Source: Telmatactis stephensoni (Eukaryota > Cnidaria > Anthozoa > Actiniaria > Isophelliidae). From it: a stretch of DNA of 64,000 nt. Made by a program: the position numbers and the translations under genes. Below, one piece after another: positions 11,785 to 21,709 of this stretch (the first letter of the stretch is position 1; each line of letters starts with the position of its first letter). The stretch spans positions 310,001-374,000 of the forward strand of contig JALIZF010001537.1 in NCBI GenBank assembly GCA_029948255.1, read 5' to 3'. The notes beneath the pieces are model-generated. The model made no database searches. It was not told the DNA's origin and was given only the letters and a program-made list of their open reading frames with translations.

Positions 11785-11903
11785 CTGTGCTGTGATATAA
11801 ACACAGTGGAAGATGTAGAGCAAGAGAAAAGCAAGATTAGAAACACATGGTGTATCTGAGTGTTTCTCTTGCTTTTCCAGAGTGTTTATATCACAGTACA
11901 GAG
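11785..11903. repeat. Imperfect long inverted repeat (hairpin)
   Basis: GTGATATAAACAC at 11792-11804 is exactly inverted at 11882-11894, and a second pair of arms around GAAAAGCAAG / CTTGCTTTTC lies inside. It may be a small foldback element next to the TTAA MITE. Confidence 0.6.
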
Positions 11904-12139
11904 AGCTATCATTTTAAATAATTTTTAAAATATTTTCGATGTTTTTTGTCCTCTGATATAAACATTGTAGACTGCCAATTAATCAGTGCAAGCATTATAT
12001 CTCAAATATTTTATATTTTATAATATGGAACCTACGTGTTGATGAGTTGGCATGAACTATAAATGTTCATAACATTAAATGATTGCATTTCATAAACATC
12101 AAATTATTGAATGTCACTTACTTTGGGTGTCACCTGTAT

Positions 12140-12905
12140 CTACATTTGTTTGCTGTCTGCAGTATTCTTTTGTTGTTCCCATAGACGATTTCCATTGTCC
12201 ATAATATTTACAAGGTCATTATGATCCTCCCATTGTTTCAGAATAAATTTGTTCTTCCAGTACATCTCTTTTTGTTCGGCACATTTTCTTTTCTTTCTCT
12301 CCTCATTCACGATCAACTGTACTTCCATATCACACTTTGTTAGAAACCTCTTGTTGGTTTTACAACTAACAGATGATCTCTTCTCCATCCTTGACTTTCG
12401 TCTTATGTTGTTACAGTTCAGGTTTGCACATCTTTCACAAAATCCAGTACGACCAGAGAAAATTTTACAATTTCTAGAGAACCCTATTTTGCTCACCTCC
12501 CTTTCAGAGCACTCATAACTGTTTAGATTGTATACAACATGGGGCTCCAACGTTACAATATCTTCATCTTCAGACAGAGGTATTCCTTTACAAAGACTTG
12601 ATGAATCAACATTTATGTAATATTGATAGCTTTCTCAAAATAGTAAAAATGACATGTTGTCAAATCTCCCTCGTCAGTGTAGACGTCTTCTCGCTTTTTG
12701 ATTGGCGGTTCAAACAATGGTCTTACTAATATCCCCCCTTCTGTGGTGATATGAGTTGTGCCACTTTTGACTTAGTCTGAGTGGGGTCATGAATCATTTG
12801 CAGTACTTTGTCAGGCTTCCCCACCCCTCTAATGTTGTTCACTGAGAAACTACATTGATCCTTTCCTACCCGAGGGTCTTTACACTTTTGGTCTTTGCCC
12901 TTATG
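12140..12905 (-). pseudogene. Broken ORF, unknown cysteine/lysine-rich protein
   Basis: 136 codons at 12140-12550, with homology-like open sequence continuing upstream in changing frames to 12905. Visible features are a C-x2-C cluster (GFCERCANLNC) followed by a basic helix rich in Arg/Lys/Glu, a layout seen in DNA-binding parts of cnidarian transposon proteins. The upstream segment 12726-12908 holds KCKDPRVGKDQCSF and then loses frame. It is cut at 12908 by the 6 kb transposon, so it is probably an older gene or element that was invaded. I cannot name the family. Confidence 0.4.
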
Positions 12906-12907
12906 CA

Positions 12908-12970
12908 CCTATCAATGTAAGTGCGGGGGGGGGGGGGTATTCGCAAGGGGTGGGGATTGGAAAAAAAGTG
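12908..12970 (+). repeat. Left terminal inverted repeat of the 6 kb transposon
   Basis: Begins CCTATCAATGTAAGT and continues with a G-run and a TATTCG...GGGGTGGGGATT block. It matches the inverted right end over about 60 bp with small gaps. Further TGGGGA-type subterminal motifs lie inside it, up to about 13060. Confidence 0.85.
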
Positions 12971-13119
12971 CTTAAAAAAATTCAAATGCCCTAGGGTGGG
13001 GAAGAAGTTGCCAATCAAATTGTTCAAAAAACCCTACCCAGGGGACAATTTTGTCAATCAAATGCATTAGAATAACTCCACATCCCAAATATAACAGAAA
13101 GCTTCTTTTTTCAAACATT

Positions 13120-13546
13120 TTATTTGTAACAACAAATTGCACATATCCAATAATCAGATGCATCCTCCTGGGTTGCACCAACACATATCATGTGGTGCCA
13201 GGAGGAGCAACAGTTACAACATATCCATTCTACATCTTCTACATCTTCCTCAGCATGGTCGTCAGGTTCATCTTCCCCACAAGTACAACACTTCTCTTGA
13301 TCTTGACTTTCTTTGTTCTTTGCATTTTGACTTTTTCTTTGACTTGGGTTTTGACTTTGGTTTCGACTTTGCCTTGTTTTTTATCTTTCTTGCTTGGGCT
13401 GCTTTCTGTCTATTTTCATGAACTTTTTTCAAGTGTTCACACCACATATTTACTTCTTCAACAGGTAACAATACTTTCTTCAAGAGTTCTTTTAATGCTT
13501 CATCAGTCATCACATATTTAGTTTTGACAAGTTCTTTCGAAATCAC
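13120..13546 (-). pseudogene. PHD-finger C-terminal part of the transposon protein
   Basis: The first half (13546 to about 13330) is a helical segment (LLKKVLLPVEEVNMWCEHLKKV) followed by a Lys/Ser/Pro repeat. One base later in frame comes a PHD-type zinc finger with Cys pairs CCTC, CCNCC, then WHHMIC and CAIC, ending in TAA at 13120-13122. That is the C4-H-C3 order of a PHD domain, which binds histone tails in known proteins. A frameshift near 13320 separates the two halves, and the TGA at 13605 separates them from the DDE-like ORF, with which they probably formed one protein. Confidence 0.65.
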
Positions 13547-13604
13547 TTCAGAAGGGGGCCTGATTTGCCCTTTACTACCCTTTCAATCATTCACTATTAG
13601 TTTA

Positions 13605-15260
13605 TCAACCTTCACAGTCCTTGCAACTTTTGCTTCCAAAGCATCGCTCTGGGTCTTTGACTGGTATAGGTAAAAATGTAATGGGGGGTCCACCTGGATA
13701 CCATAAAATGTTGTCATTAGATGTTCCTTCTTTACAAACTGGATGAATGCAGTCTTCCTGATAGCAACACCTCAAGCAAAAAATATATTTAAGTGGCAAA
13801 CCCGTCACCATGTGTTTGTTACGAAGATTCCATACTTGCTCAATTTCTCTGTATTCTTCTGGATGGTCTAGTTTTAACTTTTCTTTGGCAGCAGCACTTC
13901 CTTTATGAAATACTTTGATATAATCATTCATGGTTTGGACAGCAACATTTTCTGCCCCACTATAAAGGTGTGTCTCAGTTTTGGCACATGGTGCTTTATT
14001 CACTCTTGATATGTACACTTCAGTAGCTGACCTTAAGTTTTCACAGAGCTTCTCTTGATTGATTTTCCCACCACTGTCAATGCATGATCCGTTCAAAGTC
14101 GAAGGAATAAATAAGTTTGCGTGGGCAAGAGCCAAGCATCCATTCTGCAACTCTACTCTATTACGATAGCTCGCACCACTGTTTCTAGTAGTAACAAGTG
14201 TCATTTTCGTTTTGGTTTCTAAGTGCCTCTTTGTCCACCAGAACTGAACAGCTAGATGTGAGGGTCCTTCATCCACACTTTCATCCACTCTTGCACATTC
14301 TATTAACTTGCGTTTCTGAGTGATATTATTCAAAAAAGCTGGCTTTGTTTCTTCTTTTTTCTCAAGCATTTCAATGTCTGCATAATGTTGTGCTGGATTC
14401 TTATTGAACAAAACCGAAGCTTTTACTACACCTGCACAGATTTCAGCAGTAGTTTCAGTTTCAGGAAAATTGTAGGATGTTGTTTGAAGAACAGATTTAT
14501 ACTGGTTTACATAGTCACTGCGGGTTGTGATATGATCGTTGCCTTTTACGCAAAGTGTTGCATGTAACTTGTGTGTGGCTGTAGTATCCAACCGGAAGCC
14601 TGCCTGATCATCCCTTCCAACATTGACAATATCAATTCCATCCTTGTATTGCAGACTGTCAAGTCCAGCATAAAATGCAGCACTCCAGTGCTCATCAGGG
14701 TTGTATTTCAAATTAAATCCTTTTCTTGCACGTTTACTAATAACTTTAGCAAGTCCACAGTATCTAGCAGCAGAGCGATGTCTTTTATTCCGTGCACAGC
14801 ACATTTGTACAACACTTCCATAAGCGAATTTGCGAGAATACTTTTCTTCTAAGTGCTCTTTGATCCTTCTAAAAGTTGCCTTCTTCTTTACTTTCCTGTT
14901 CCCATCAAATGTCAATATACCAGTCCTTCTCCACGCATCTGCTCCTGCTCCACATTCCTTGACAAACCTTTCTATTTCTTCACCAATTCCTTTACATTCT
15001 CTAATGATTTTTCCTACTCTCTTACTCTGCCTTCTTTTCATCAAACGTTCTTCTGCCAATCTCTTCTTTACAGTGCGTACTGCTTTTCGTCGTGCTTTTC
15101 GAGCTGCTCTTCTTTTAGTTATCAATTCTCTTCCCCTCTCATCAAATGGACTGTCTACCCCATGTGCCCACACCTCTCCTTCACTTGAGTCAGAATCAGA
15201 TTGTATTTCCTGAAAGTCATCATTCATGTTCAGTTCACTATGTTCATTTAAATGTTCCAT
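13605..15260 (-). CDS. DDE-like putative transposase, family not recognised
   Basis: 551 codons without internal stops. The N-terminus is acidic, then strongly basic (RRAARKARRKAVRTVKKR). The core has three spaced acidic blocks: GRDDQAGFRLD (about residue 215), RVDESVDEGPSH (about 325) and NRVELQNGC (about 370). Roughly 39-43 residues lie between the second and third, which looks like a DD(~40)E nuclease. The C-terminus is Cys-rich (CLRCC, CIHPVC, CKDC). Similar uncharacterised proteins are, to my knowledge, common in corals. It lies inside a TIR element, which supports a transposase role. It ends at a TGA, beyond which related coding continues out of frame into the PHD segment, so it is probably truncated. 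Confidence 0.6.
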   Translation of the reverse strand: MEHLNEHSELNMNDDFQEIQSDSDSSEGEVWAHGVDSPFDERGRELITKRRAARKARRKAVRTVKKRLAEERLMKRRQSKRVGKIIRECKGIGEEIERFVKECGAGADAWRRTGILTFDGNRKVKKKATFRRIKEHLEEKYSRKFAYGSVVQMCCARNKRHRSAARYCGLAKVISKRARKGFNLKYNPDEHWSAAFYAGLDSLQYKDGIDIVNVGRDDQAGFRLDTTATHKLHATLCVKGNDHITTRSDYVNQYKSVLQTTSYNFPETETTAEICAGVVKASVLFNKNPAQHYADIEMLEKKEETKPAFLNNITQKRKLIECARVDESVDEGPSHLAVQFWWTKRHLETKTKMTLVTTRNSGASYRNRVELQNGCLALAHANLFIPSTLNGSCIDSGGKINQEKLCENLRSATEVYISRVNKAPCAKTETHLYSGAENVAVQTMNDYIKVFHKGSAAAKEKLKLDHPEEYREIEQVWNLRNKHMVTGLPLKYIFCLRCCYQEDCIHPVCKEGTSNDNILWYPGGPPITFLPIPVKDPERCFGSKSCKDCEG

Positions 15261-15300
15261 GCTTAGATATGCTTGTCGAGATTGTTCAATTGTATTTTCC

Positions 15301-16224
15301 TCATGTTAGGCCAAGATGGCTTAATTGACCAGAAAAATCAAGTAAGAGTTGAGTCAAAGCTTCAACAGAAATTTGAAGCAGCTCTTTAAGAGATTTAACA
15401 AAATAAAACCAGTTTAAATCACATTTTCGCAGAACATCCAATAACTGATGAGAGTTCATATATACTGAACCAGTGTCTGTCACATGTTTGAATGTTTCAC
15501 CTGTGTTTGTTTGTCTTAAATCATACTGTTGAGCATTACTTTCATCTTTCCCTTGTTTTTCACTTAATTGTTCTGAATCACTGTCACCCACAATACTTTC
15601 ATTTTCTGTATAGGTTTCAGGATCTGTTTCACTCTCTGTGTCAGTTTGATTGTCTGACTGTTCACTGTCATTTTCACTTGAAGGACAAATACCTAGAGAC
15701 TGTAAAAGTATTTTATCTTTGGTACGAGCAATATTCTCAATGGCATCTTTAATAGCACAAGCTTTCTCCATTGCATCTTCTACAGTTTTATAACGTTTAG
15801 CTGTGAATTCCAGACCATAAATGTTCTTTACTTTTGTATTGGACAGTCCAGATGACTTAGCTACTGCATACTTTAATCTTTCTCTCTCACTTTCTGATTC
15901 AGCAAGATTAAGTAGTTGTTTAAGATTTTCTTTGCTCAAAGAATGTTCTCGTTGGTCTTTGGTAAGTGTTCTCTCCATCAATGATTGCATAACCCGTAAC
16001 TTAGCAGTGGTTATTGGCTTCTCAACGATAAATAACTTAAATGTCCCCATTGCAATCTTACCAGCTCCAAAAACAGCTAGAGGCATTTGCAAAAGATTCC
16101 TTCGTGCGTTTACTGCATTATATTTCACATCTGGACTACACAAATGAAATGCATCTTTTAGAGTCATAAAACCAACTTTTAAAATTTCCTTTGCAACCAA
16201 AGATCTTGACATTGTTTGTAGCAT
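15301..16224 (-). CDS. Middle ORF of the 6 kb transposon, helical protein
   Basis: 307 codons with no recognised domain. The first 190 residues are helix-rich and basic (LKQLLNLAESESERERLK, SGLSNTKVKNIYG), followed by a highly acidic Ser/Asp/Glu/Thr stretch and a hydrophobic helical C-terminus. An overlapping frame at 16179-16370 gives a plausible upstream continuation, so a frameshift at about 16200 may have split it. It ends 40 bases before the DDE-like ORF on the same strand, and the three blocks may originally have been one spliced protein. Confidence 0.5.
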   Translation of the reverse strand: MLQTMSRSLVAKEILKVGFMTLKDAFHLCSPDVKYNAVNARRNLLQMPLAVFGAGKIAMGTFKLFIVEKPITTAKLRVMQSLMERTLTKDQREHSLSKENLKQLLNLAESESERERLKYAVAKSSGLSNTKVKNIYGLEFTAKRYKTVEDAMEKACAIKDAIENIARTKDKILLQSLGICPSSENDSEQSDNQTDTESETDPETYTENESIVGDSDSEQLSEKQGKDESNAQQYDLRQTNTGETFKHVTDTGSVYMNSHQLLDVLRKCDLNWFYFVKSLKELLQISVEALTQLLLDFSGQLSHLGLT

Positions 16225-16372
16225 GGAGTCTTATGAGTTTTTGAACATAAATAACTTCTAATGTAAACATATTCTTCTAAATTTAAACCATTAAACCTGG
16301 AAACATACAGATTGCCCTCCAGAGTTTCATATTGGGAAAGATTCTTTTGATCTTCATATAAAGCAATCAATT

Positions 16373-16407
16373 CTCCTCTTCTGGAAACAGAGAGTCCAGA
16401 AGAGGAG
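16373..16407. repeat. Perfect 13-bp hairpin between two transposon ORFs
   Basis: CTCCTCTTCTGGA and its exact reverse complement are separated by 9 bases. It begins at the stop of the coiled-coil ORF and lies before the next ORF. Role unknown. Confidence 0.6.
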
Positions 16408-16408
16408 G

Positions 16409-18425
16409 TTATTCCAAAGGGTTGCCTTCATCATCAAGAAGTACAGTGTCGCCACCACTGCTGTTGCCATCATCATCAATTACCGTAGGTTTGGATGGGG
16501 CAGTAGAGGAGGTACATGTACTTGATTCACTGGTTGATTTCTGAAAATAAAAGCCAATGCCAGATGACTTTCGCTGACTGCTTGCATCTGATGCTGAGTC
16601 AGATGCAGTCTCTGTTGAAGAACTGGATGTTGAAGCCAAAGCATTTTTCTTGTTAGACACTTTCTTTTTATGGTACCACTTAGACTTTGCCTCACGCCTT
16701 TCCAGGGTGGCAAACTGCTTGTTAAGTTCATATTTTTCTCTCATCAGAGCTCAAACCTTATCTGTGAGTTCATCGCAAAGTTTAAAATCACCATTGCCTT
16801 TTCCTTGATCGATTCTTTTTTGTTTAATTCTTATTTGATCTTCGATGGCTTTTACTTGCTTCAGAAGGTTTTCTTTCTCCATCTTTCTTTCCTCTGCATC
16901 TATTCTAAGGCGCTTGTTTTTTGGCTCATCTTTTTCTGTCAAATTTTTTGCCTTGTGCTTATTAGATCTTGAATATCCTTTTTTAAAAGGATATGTATCT
17001 TGTATCTTACTTTTTGCTTGCTCAAACAGCTTGCCTAAGAAAAGAAAAACTATGCTTTGTTATGGCTTTATTAGAGGTATGAACCTTCAGTATATTCTTG
17101 CTACTCCAAGAAAACCCATGTACATAGACAAAGTTTTCAAAAATTGATCAATCTTGTTTACCCTAGCCTGTGTGCAGACCATTTGTTTACATGGTAATAG
17201 ACAGTCTGAATGCAGGCTAGTTTACCTTTACTAACAATAGAATTCAAAAATACAGAGAAAGCACCAAAGCATTTTTAGATGTCTTTACTACTATTTTCAT
17301 TGAAGTATGCCCTCCAAAATTTCTCTTATGCACCTTGAGTTTTTGACTGCGGTCAATCAAAATATTCACTTCAAAGACTTATTTTTCTCATAAAGATCTA
17401 AACACTTATTCTTTTTAGAAGAGTAAATAGACCTAAATTCTTAGAACTTGATTTGTTTTCAATCAAATTAAATAAATTGTTCTACAATAAGTTATTTTGA
17501 TTGATAAGAGTCAAAACTCAAGTTTGCAAAAGAGACTTAAAACTATTACAAAGGATGCATTTCGACAATAAAGGTAGTAATCACTGAATATCAGTTTAAT
17601 CATATATACAATTTTGAAGATTTGTGAATGTATTTAATTAATTGCAAGAATTTATTCTGTAAGTTTTACCTCGTTCATATATCAATAATGGGTCTTTCTT
17701 TGTTAACAATATCTTCATCAGTGTCAGTGGGCTGGGATAATTCCTGAAGATAATGAAATTATTATATGAAAAGAAAGTGAAATAGCCAGACTAATGGTTG
17801 TCATAGACTGAGGCAGTTGTATTAAACTCCCAATAACCCCCTATTGCCCCCCTGAACATAGTCTTGCAATTACAACCAATTCCAGAGTCTCCTCGCCTCA
17901 AAAACAATTATTAGTAAAGAACCAGAATTGACCATATTTATATATATTCATAATAATACATCATTTGATATGAAAAATAGATACCTCAGGAGTTGGATTA
18001 CGAATTTGTAGTGTACCATCAGTATTAACCAAGAGCCTTGTTTGAGTTATTAAATCAACTGGCTGTGAAGGGATATTCTTTATATCCTGAGTGCCGTCAT
18101 CACAAAGCCTGAAGAATGAATTAGCTGGCAATTCTTTGAAGACATCTTCGTCTTCAATTATGGAATTATAAGGTATATTTTCACATTAGATTTTTTCATT
18201 GAGAGTTTTTCAGAGCCTGTAAATTTAAAAAGAAAGATAAATATATTGAATAAGGGAAACCATAAATAAATACATCCATTTAAAAGGTACGTTTTCCATA
18301 GATTTTAAGAGCGATTTTTAAAATACAATATTAAGTGATTTATTACCTTTTACTAGCAACTCTTCCAGCGAACTGGCTGACACACAATATTGTTTGGTTC
18401 CATTAGAGACTTTCATCAAAGGCAT
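16409..18425 (-). pseudogene. Spliced gene with N-terminal CIDE-N-like domain and coiled coil
   Basis: Probable exons are 18425-18347 (ATG; donor AAAG|GTAATA), 18216-17985 (acceptor TTTACAG), 17743-17670 (CTTCAG ... CGAG|GTAAAA) and 17034-16409 (CTTAG). Exon 1 encodes VSASSLEELLVKGSEKL and exon 2 encodes IIEDEDVFKELPANSFF then LCDDGT, the order and pattern of a CIDE-N domain (DFF40/DFF45/CIDE interaction fold). Exon 4 gives a Lys/Glu coiled coil and a Ser/Thr-rich acidic tail. The copy is dead: exon 2 needs a frame change at about 18175, and an in-frame TGA (16751-16753) interrupts exon 4 within GTT TGA GCT, compatible with a CpG-derived CGA-to-TGA change. CIDE-N is my recognition by eye. Confidence 0.5.
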
Positions 18426-18877
18426 CTGCGTTTTCCAAAAAAAAAACTTTTTACACCATATATTTGTATATTAAAGAACACATATCGGAACAGTTTATAT
18501 TTAACTTCATAAAAATACGACAATTTTCTGAAATATTGAGTGAAGTACGAGTGTATATAAGCTTAATGTAAGCTTATGGGCCGCCATGTTCAGGCAATCG
18601 AGCCGATGAAAAATGGCATTTCACTGACATTTATATCTACAAAGACTATTTTCATCTATTTAACATGATAAAAAAGCGTTTAATGCTTTGTTTTTGTGCA
18701 TCTTACCTTGACATCTCACCTTGACAACTACACCAAGCCGAACCAAAAACCACGAGGTGTTTACTTAGTGACCTGGCCTTCTGTACAACACAGGTATCCC
18801 AATCGCTTTCTAAAAATCAAATCCCGACCCAGGGGATTGACTTTGCGATCAATTTCCCCATCCACGGGCAAGCATTT

Positions 18878-18938
18878 TCTGTCAAATCCCCACCCATTGC
18901 CCGAATACCCCCCCCCCCACGGGACTTACATTGATAGG
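18878..18938 (-). repeat. Right terminal inverted repeat of the 6 kb transposon
   Basis: Inverted copy of 12908-12970: CCTATCAATGTAAGT read on the minus strand, then a G-run and a TATTCGGG...GGGTGGGGATT block. TGCA follows at 18939-18942. Confidence 0.85.
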
Positions 18939-18942
18939 TGCA

Positions 18943-19960
18943 TTAGTAACCACAGACCAATCACATTTAAGGAATTTGGGTGGCCTGTGTTTTTGACCGA
19001 GTGAACTCCGTCAGTGGCCGTCCAGACTAAAAATATTATTTAATGTCCTCACTATTATAATCAGGACTCTTTGGCCATGAAAACCTACTGATACTTTTAA
19101 AAGAAATATAAATTTACGGCCTTTATGTTGAAGTGCGTTGGAATATACTTATAGTCGTTCCAAGTAAGACTGATTCGCTGATGATCGCGAGGTGACAGAG
19201 CTGAGGTGACATGGAGTTCGATCCAACGCAAATATAAAATGTGATTTCCAAACTTCAGTTCTCTCTAGAAATGTACCCATACAATAATTGAAAGCCTAAT
19301 TGTTAATAAGAATTAACTGCTTTATTTTTAAGTGAAAGCGGACTGAAGTGAAGTATTAGCTAGTATTGTGTTGAATGAGTTTGTTCGTCACGCAATTCCG
19401 TCTAAAATTCAGAGAATATCTTCTTCTTGGTACTGAAGTCCATCACTCCCAACAAAAGATGAAGAATTTAGACAAATGTTTGGAACAATCTTGACATTGT
19501 TTTTTTTTTTTTTCGGGGCTCAAAACAGTGTATAAGTAGTGCTAGCGTTAAGCGCAGCAAATTAGGTCAACTTTGACACCAATTTTCTACCTGATACAGC
19601 GGGGAGCGTGATCTTCTAAGAGTAATATTTGAAAAAATTTAACAGTTGAACGTGAGCTTTAAAGAAACTACGAGGCAGAAACATTAGGCTCATCAAATGA
19701 CAAAGAGAAAGTGCAAAAACAGGTCATTCATCTTCTCGGGCTATAAATCAATCAAATGGACATTTTTTCTCAATTCTTTACATAAAAGAGCTATATCAGA
19801 TGACTAAAAATTATTCGTAATTATAAATGGTATTTGAAAGCACAGTATAAACTATGAAATACATCCTCAAACTTACCCAATTTTTCTACAGTTCGCCATC
19901 TTTTTTGTCGAAGAGGTGAAATTGCCGCACCATAGAGCTTTGCAATCGTAGTGCTCCCAC
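18943..19960. other. Unassigned sequence
   Basis: No coding or structural signal recognised apart from a poly-T tract at about 19500-19515. The first 60 bases may continue the gene interrupted at 12908. Confidence 0.45.
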
Positions 19961-19967
19961 CGCCTGG

Positions 19968-20165
19968 TTTCTGGGTAAGCTATATCACACCATGGCACTC
20001 TTCTCCTTCCTTTGCTGAACATCCATGGATTCCAAGCCTTTTTAAGCGATCCTTTGTAATATTCTGTTTCTGGGTAAGCTATATCACACCATGGCACTCT
20101 TCTCCTTCCTTTGCTGACCATCCATGGATTCCAAGCCATTTAAAGTGATCCTTTGTAATATTCTG
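19968..20165. repeat. Two-copy tandem repeat, 99-bp unit
   Basis: Units 19968-20066 and 20067-20165 differ at only a few positions. The period is exactly 33 codons, and the minus strand is open across both units (19873-20139), reading SKGRRRVPWCDIAYPET twice. This could be coding sequence with an internal duplication or an accident of period. No family recognised. Confidence 0.85.
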
Positions 20166-20424
20166 TTTCAAAAGTTTTGTTATCATTTATCTTTGCCACT
20201 TTTCCAGTCAACGGAACTTGTCCATAATTTTTTAGTCTTATATAACGTGCAATATAATAAAAATGATTGTATGATCCAAGTCGACTTTTCCTTTCTTTTT
20301 TCTTCTTCTATAGCTTAATCACTGCTCAAGATTAATCTAAGGAAACTAGTAAGTGAACTGGTTTTATTTGGGCTGCATCAGTGTATCTCGGTGTCAGTGC
20401 AGATGTCTGTAGCATAGTAGTGAA

Positions 20425-20592
20425 AAGAGTAAGGGAAGGGAAAAGCGAACTTCCTTAGGAAACGATCTATAAATTTATAAGGAACTGGCAAGTACTCTCT
20501 CTTTCTTTGCAGTTTCTTATAAGGTGACAGGTCGTTTCTTAAGGAAGTACTAGTCTTCTTGGTAGAAGAGGAAGTTTGCTTTTCCCTTTTTC
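20425..20592. repeat. Imperfect inverted repeat (foldback)
   Basis: GGGAAAAGC...ACTTCCT at the left is inverted as AGGAAGT...GCTTTTCCC at the right, with a second pair of arms (TTCCTTAGGAAACGA / TCGTTTCTTAAGGAA) inside. It looks like a degraded hairpin MITE. Confidence 0.5.
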
Positions 20593-20720
20593 CGTTGTAG
20601 ATGCAAAAAAACACAAGTAGTGAAAACGCAGAGGTGAATAGTCTTATTCTTCTTTCAATTTATGACTTCAAGACATCACCATTCTGATGTACAAAGTCAA
20701 ACACAAGCTGTGCCCAAAAT

Positions 20721-21017
20721 GTGTACTTGAGTTTTTTTGACTGTGAAGAAAAGGGTTACAACTTGAGAAAGTCTGATTTTTCAGTTTCAAGAAGTAGCAC
20801 TGTTACTTATGGGGAGCATTCCCTCAAGTTCATTGGACCTTACCTTTGGATTAGACTGGACAAGAAAATCAAGTCCCAACCAAGTTTGAACAGTTTCAAA
20901 AGTGCAATAAGAAAAGTGGATTTGACATCAAGTGTGGACAGTGACTGTGGAAAGGACTGTGCATTATGCACGCAAAATCTGATGCTACGTACAATATGTA
21001 GATTTATTTTTATGTAA
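20721..21017 (+). pseudogene. C-terminal tail of a non-LTR retrotransposon (LINE) ORF2
   Basis: The open segment contains YNLRKSDFSVSRSSTVTYGEHSLKFIGPYLWIRL and, later, paired cysteines (CGKDCALC). The run 'NLR...TYG.HS....GP..W..L' is the usual conserved tail after the RT of many animal LINEs. RT and endonuclease are absent upstream, so this is a fragment. Only the tail remains, so the clade cannot be given. Confidence 0.65.
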
Positions 21018-21094
21018 TTCATAAAATTAAATAAGAATTCATAAAAAGAAGTGAAGCTTTTATTCAATCTTCAAACTCTATTTTAAGGACATTG

Positions 21095-21450
21095 TACAAT
21101 AATTCCACTTGAAACACTAAAATGAAGGATATCCCGACACCACGAGTCTGATCTGACCTGGTGATCATACAGTTGTCTTTGTGTGATCTTCTCGACAGTA
21201 CATCCATGTCGGTGTTCTTTTTCCCCGAGCAGATTTGATGTCAAAGCTGTGAGTGGCCAGACTTGCACGCCAATCGTGCCCAGTGGCGTTGAATTTCGCA
21301 GTTGTTGTGACATAAGTAAGGGATTGTTATCCTTTGGAACTGTGAACATATCCCCATATAAATAATCATAAAATTTCTTGGTTACTGCCCACTTCAAACA
21401 AAGGAAGTCGAGATGGATGTCTAGGACCGGCCTATGGTGTCCCCTGTCCA
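21095..21450 (-). pseudogene. Ty3/gypsy RNase H fragment, frameshifted
   Basis: LDFLCLKWAVTKKFYDYLYG followed by FTV..DNNPL matches the gypsy RNase H segment between the family's conserved ELLAL-type and YTDNNPL blocks. After DNNPL the frame is lost. It is a short decayed scrap without LTRs, and is unrelated in detail to the intact element at 39.6-45.6 kb. Confidence 0.6.
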
Positions 21451-21489
21451 CATGGGACAGTCCCGAAGTCTCCAATGGGAGTTCCTAAA

Positions 21490-21703
21490 CATCCCCTAAC
21501 TGTCCCCTGTCCCTGGTCAACCCTCAAGGCAACTAGTGTCTCTCCCGTCCCCAAGTCCCCTTGGGGATTGTCTGGGACATCCCCTAACTGTCCCCTGTCC
21601 CTGGTCTACCCTCTAGGCTACTAGTGTCTCTCCCGTCCCCAAGTCCCCATGGGGATTGTCTGGGACATCCCCTAACTGTCCTCTGTCCCTGGTCAACAAT
21701 GAA
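21490..21703. repeat. Tandem repeat, 88-bp unit, ~2.4 copies
   Basis: CATCCCCTAACTGTCC recurs at 21490, 21578 and 21666 with constant spacing. Each unit also has an internal palindrome around AAGTCCCC..GGGGATT. The units are very similar, so the array is young or homogenised. Confidence 0.9.
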
Positions 21704-21709
21704 ATATTT

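Larger units (their letters stand above)
12908..18938 (-). mobile_element. 6.0 kb DNA transposon with CIDE-N, PHD and DDE-like coding
   Basis: Both ends begin CCTATCAATGTAAGT, then a G-run of about 13, then TATTCG and TGGGGATT, in inverted orientation (12908 onward and 18938 backward). TGCA flanks both sides; because TGCA is palindromic, a 2-bp AT duplication with slightly longer TIRs is also possible. All coding is on the minus strand: a spliced CIDE-N/coiled-coil gene (18425-16409), a middle ORF (16370-15301) and a DDE-like plus PHD gene (15260-13120). The copy has stops and frameshifts, so it is not autonomous. The superfamily is not recognised. Confidence 0.8.

Noticed and set aside
12926..12937. 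G-run as a telomere or G-quadruplex locus
   Set aside because: It is part of the terminal inverted repeat and is mirrored as a C-run at 18909-18919.
13051..13521. 156-codon plus-strand ORF
   Set aside because: Hydrophobic Phe/Leu-rich translation antisense to the Lys-rich and PHD-coding region of the transposon; a shadow ORF.
14830..15213. Overlapping Ser/Phe-rich plus-strand ORFs opposite the DDE-like gene
   Set aside because: Antisense to a basic coding region; no motif, and mutually overlapping frames.
16373..16407. Hairpin as an intrinsic bacterial-type terminator
   Set aside because: The window is eukaryotic and no T-run follows on the sense strand.
16409..18425. CIDE-N gene as a host apoptosis gene
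   Set aside because: It lies wholly inside a TIR-bounded element on the same strand as the transposase-like genes and is broken by stops and frameshifts.
21490..21703. 88-bp repeat array as a CRISPR
   Set aside because: The units are contiguous with no unique spacers, the copy number is 2.4 and the genome is eukaryotic.
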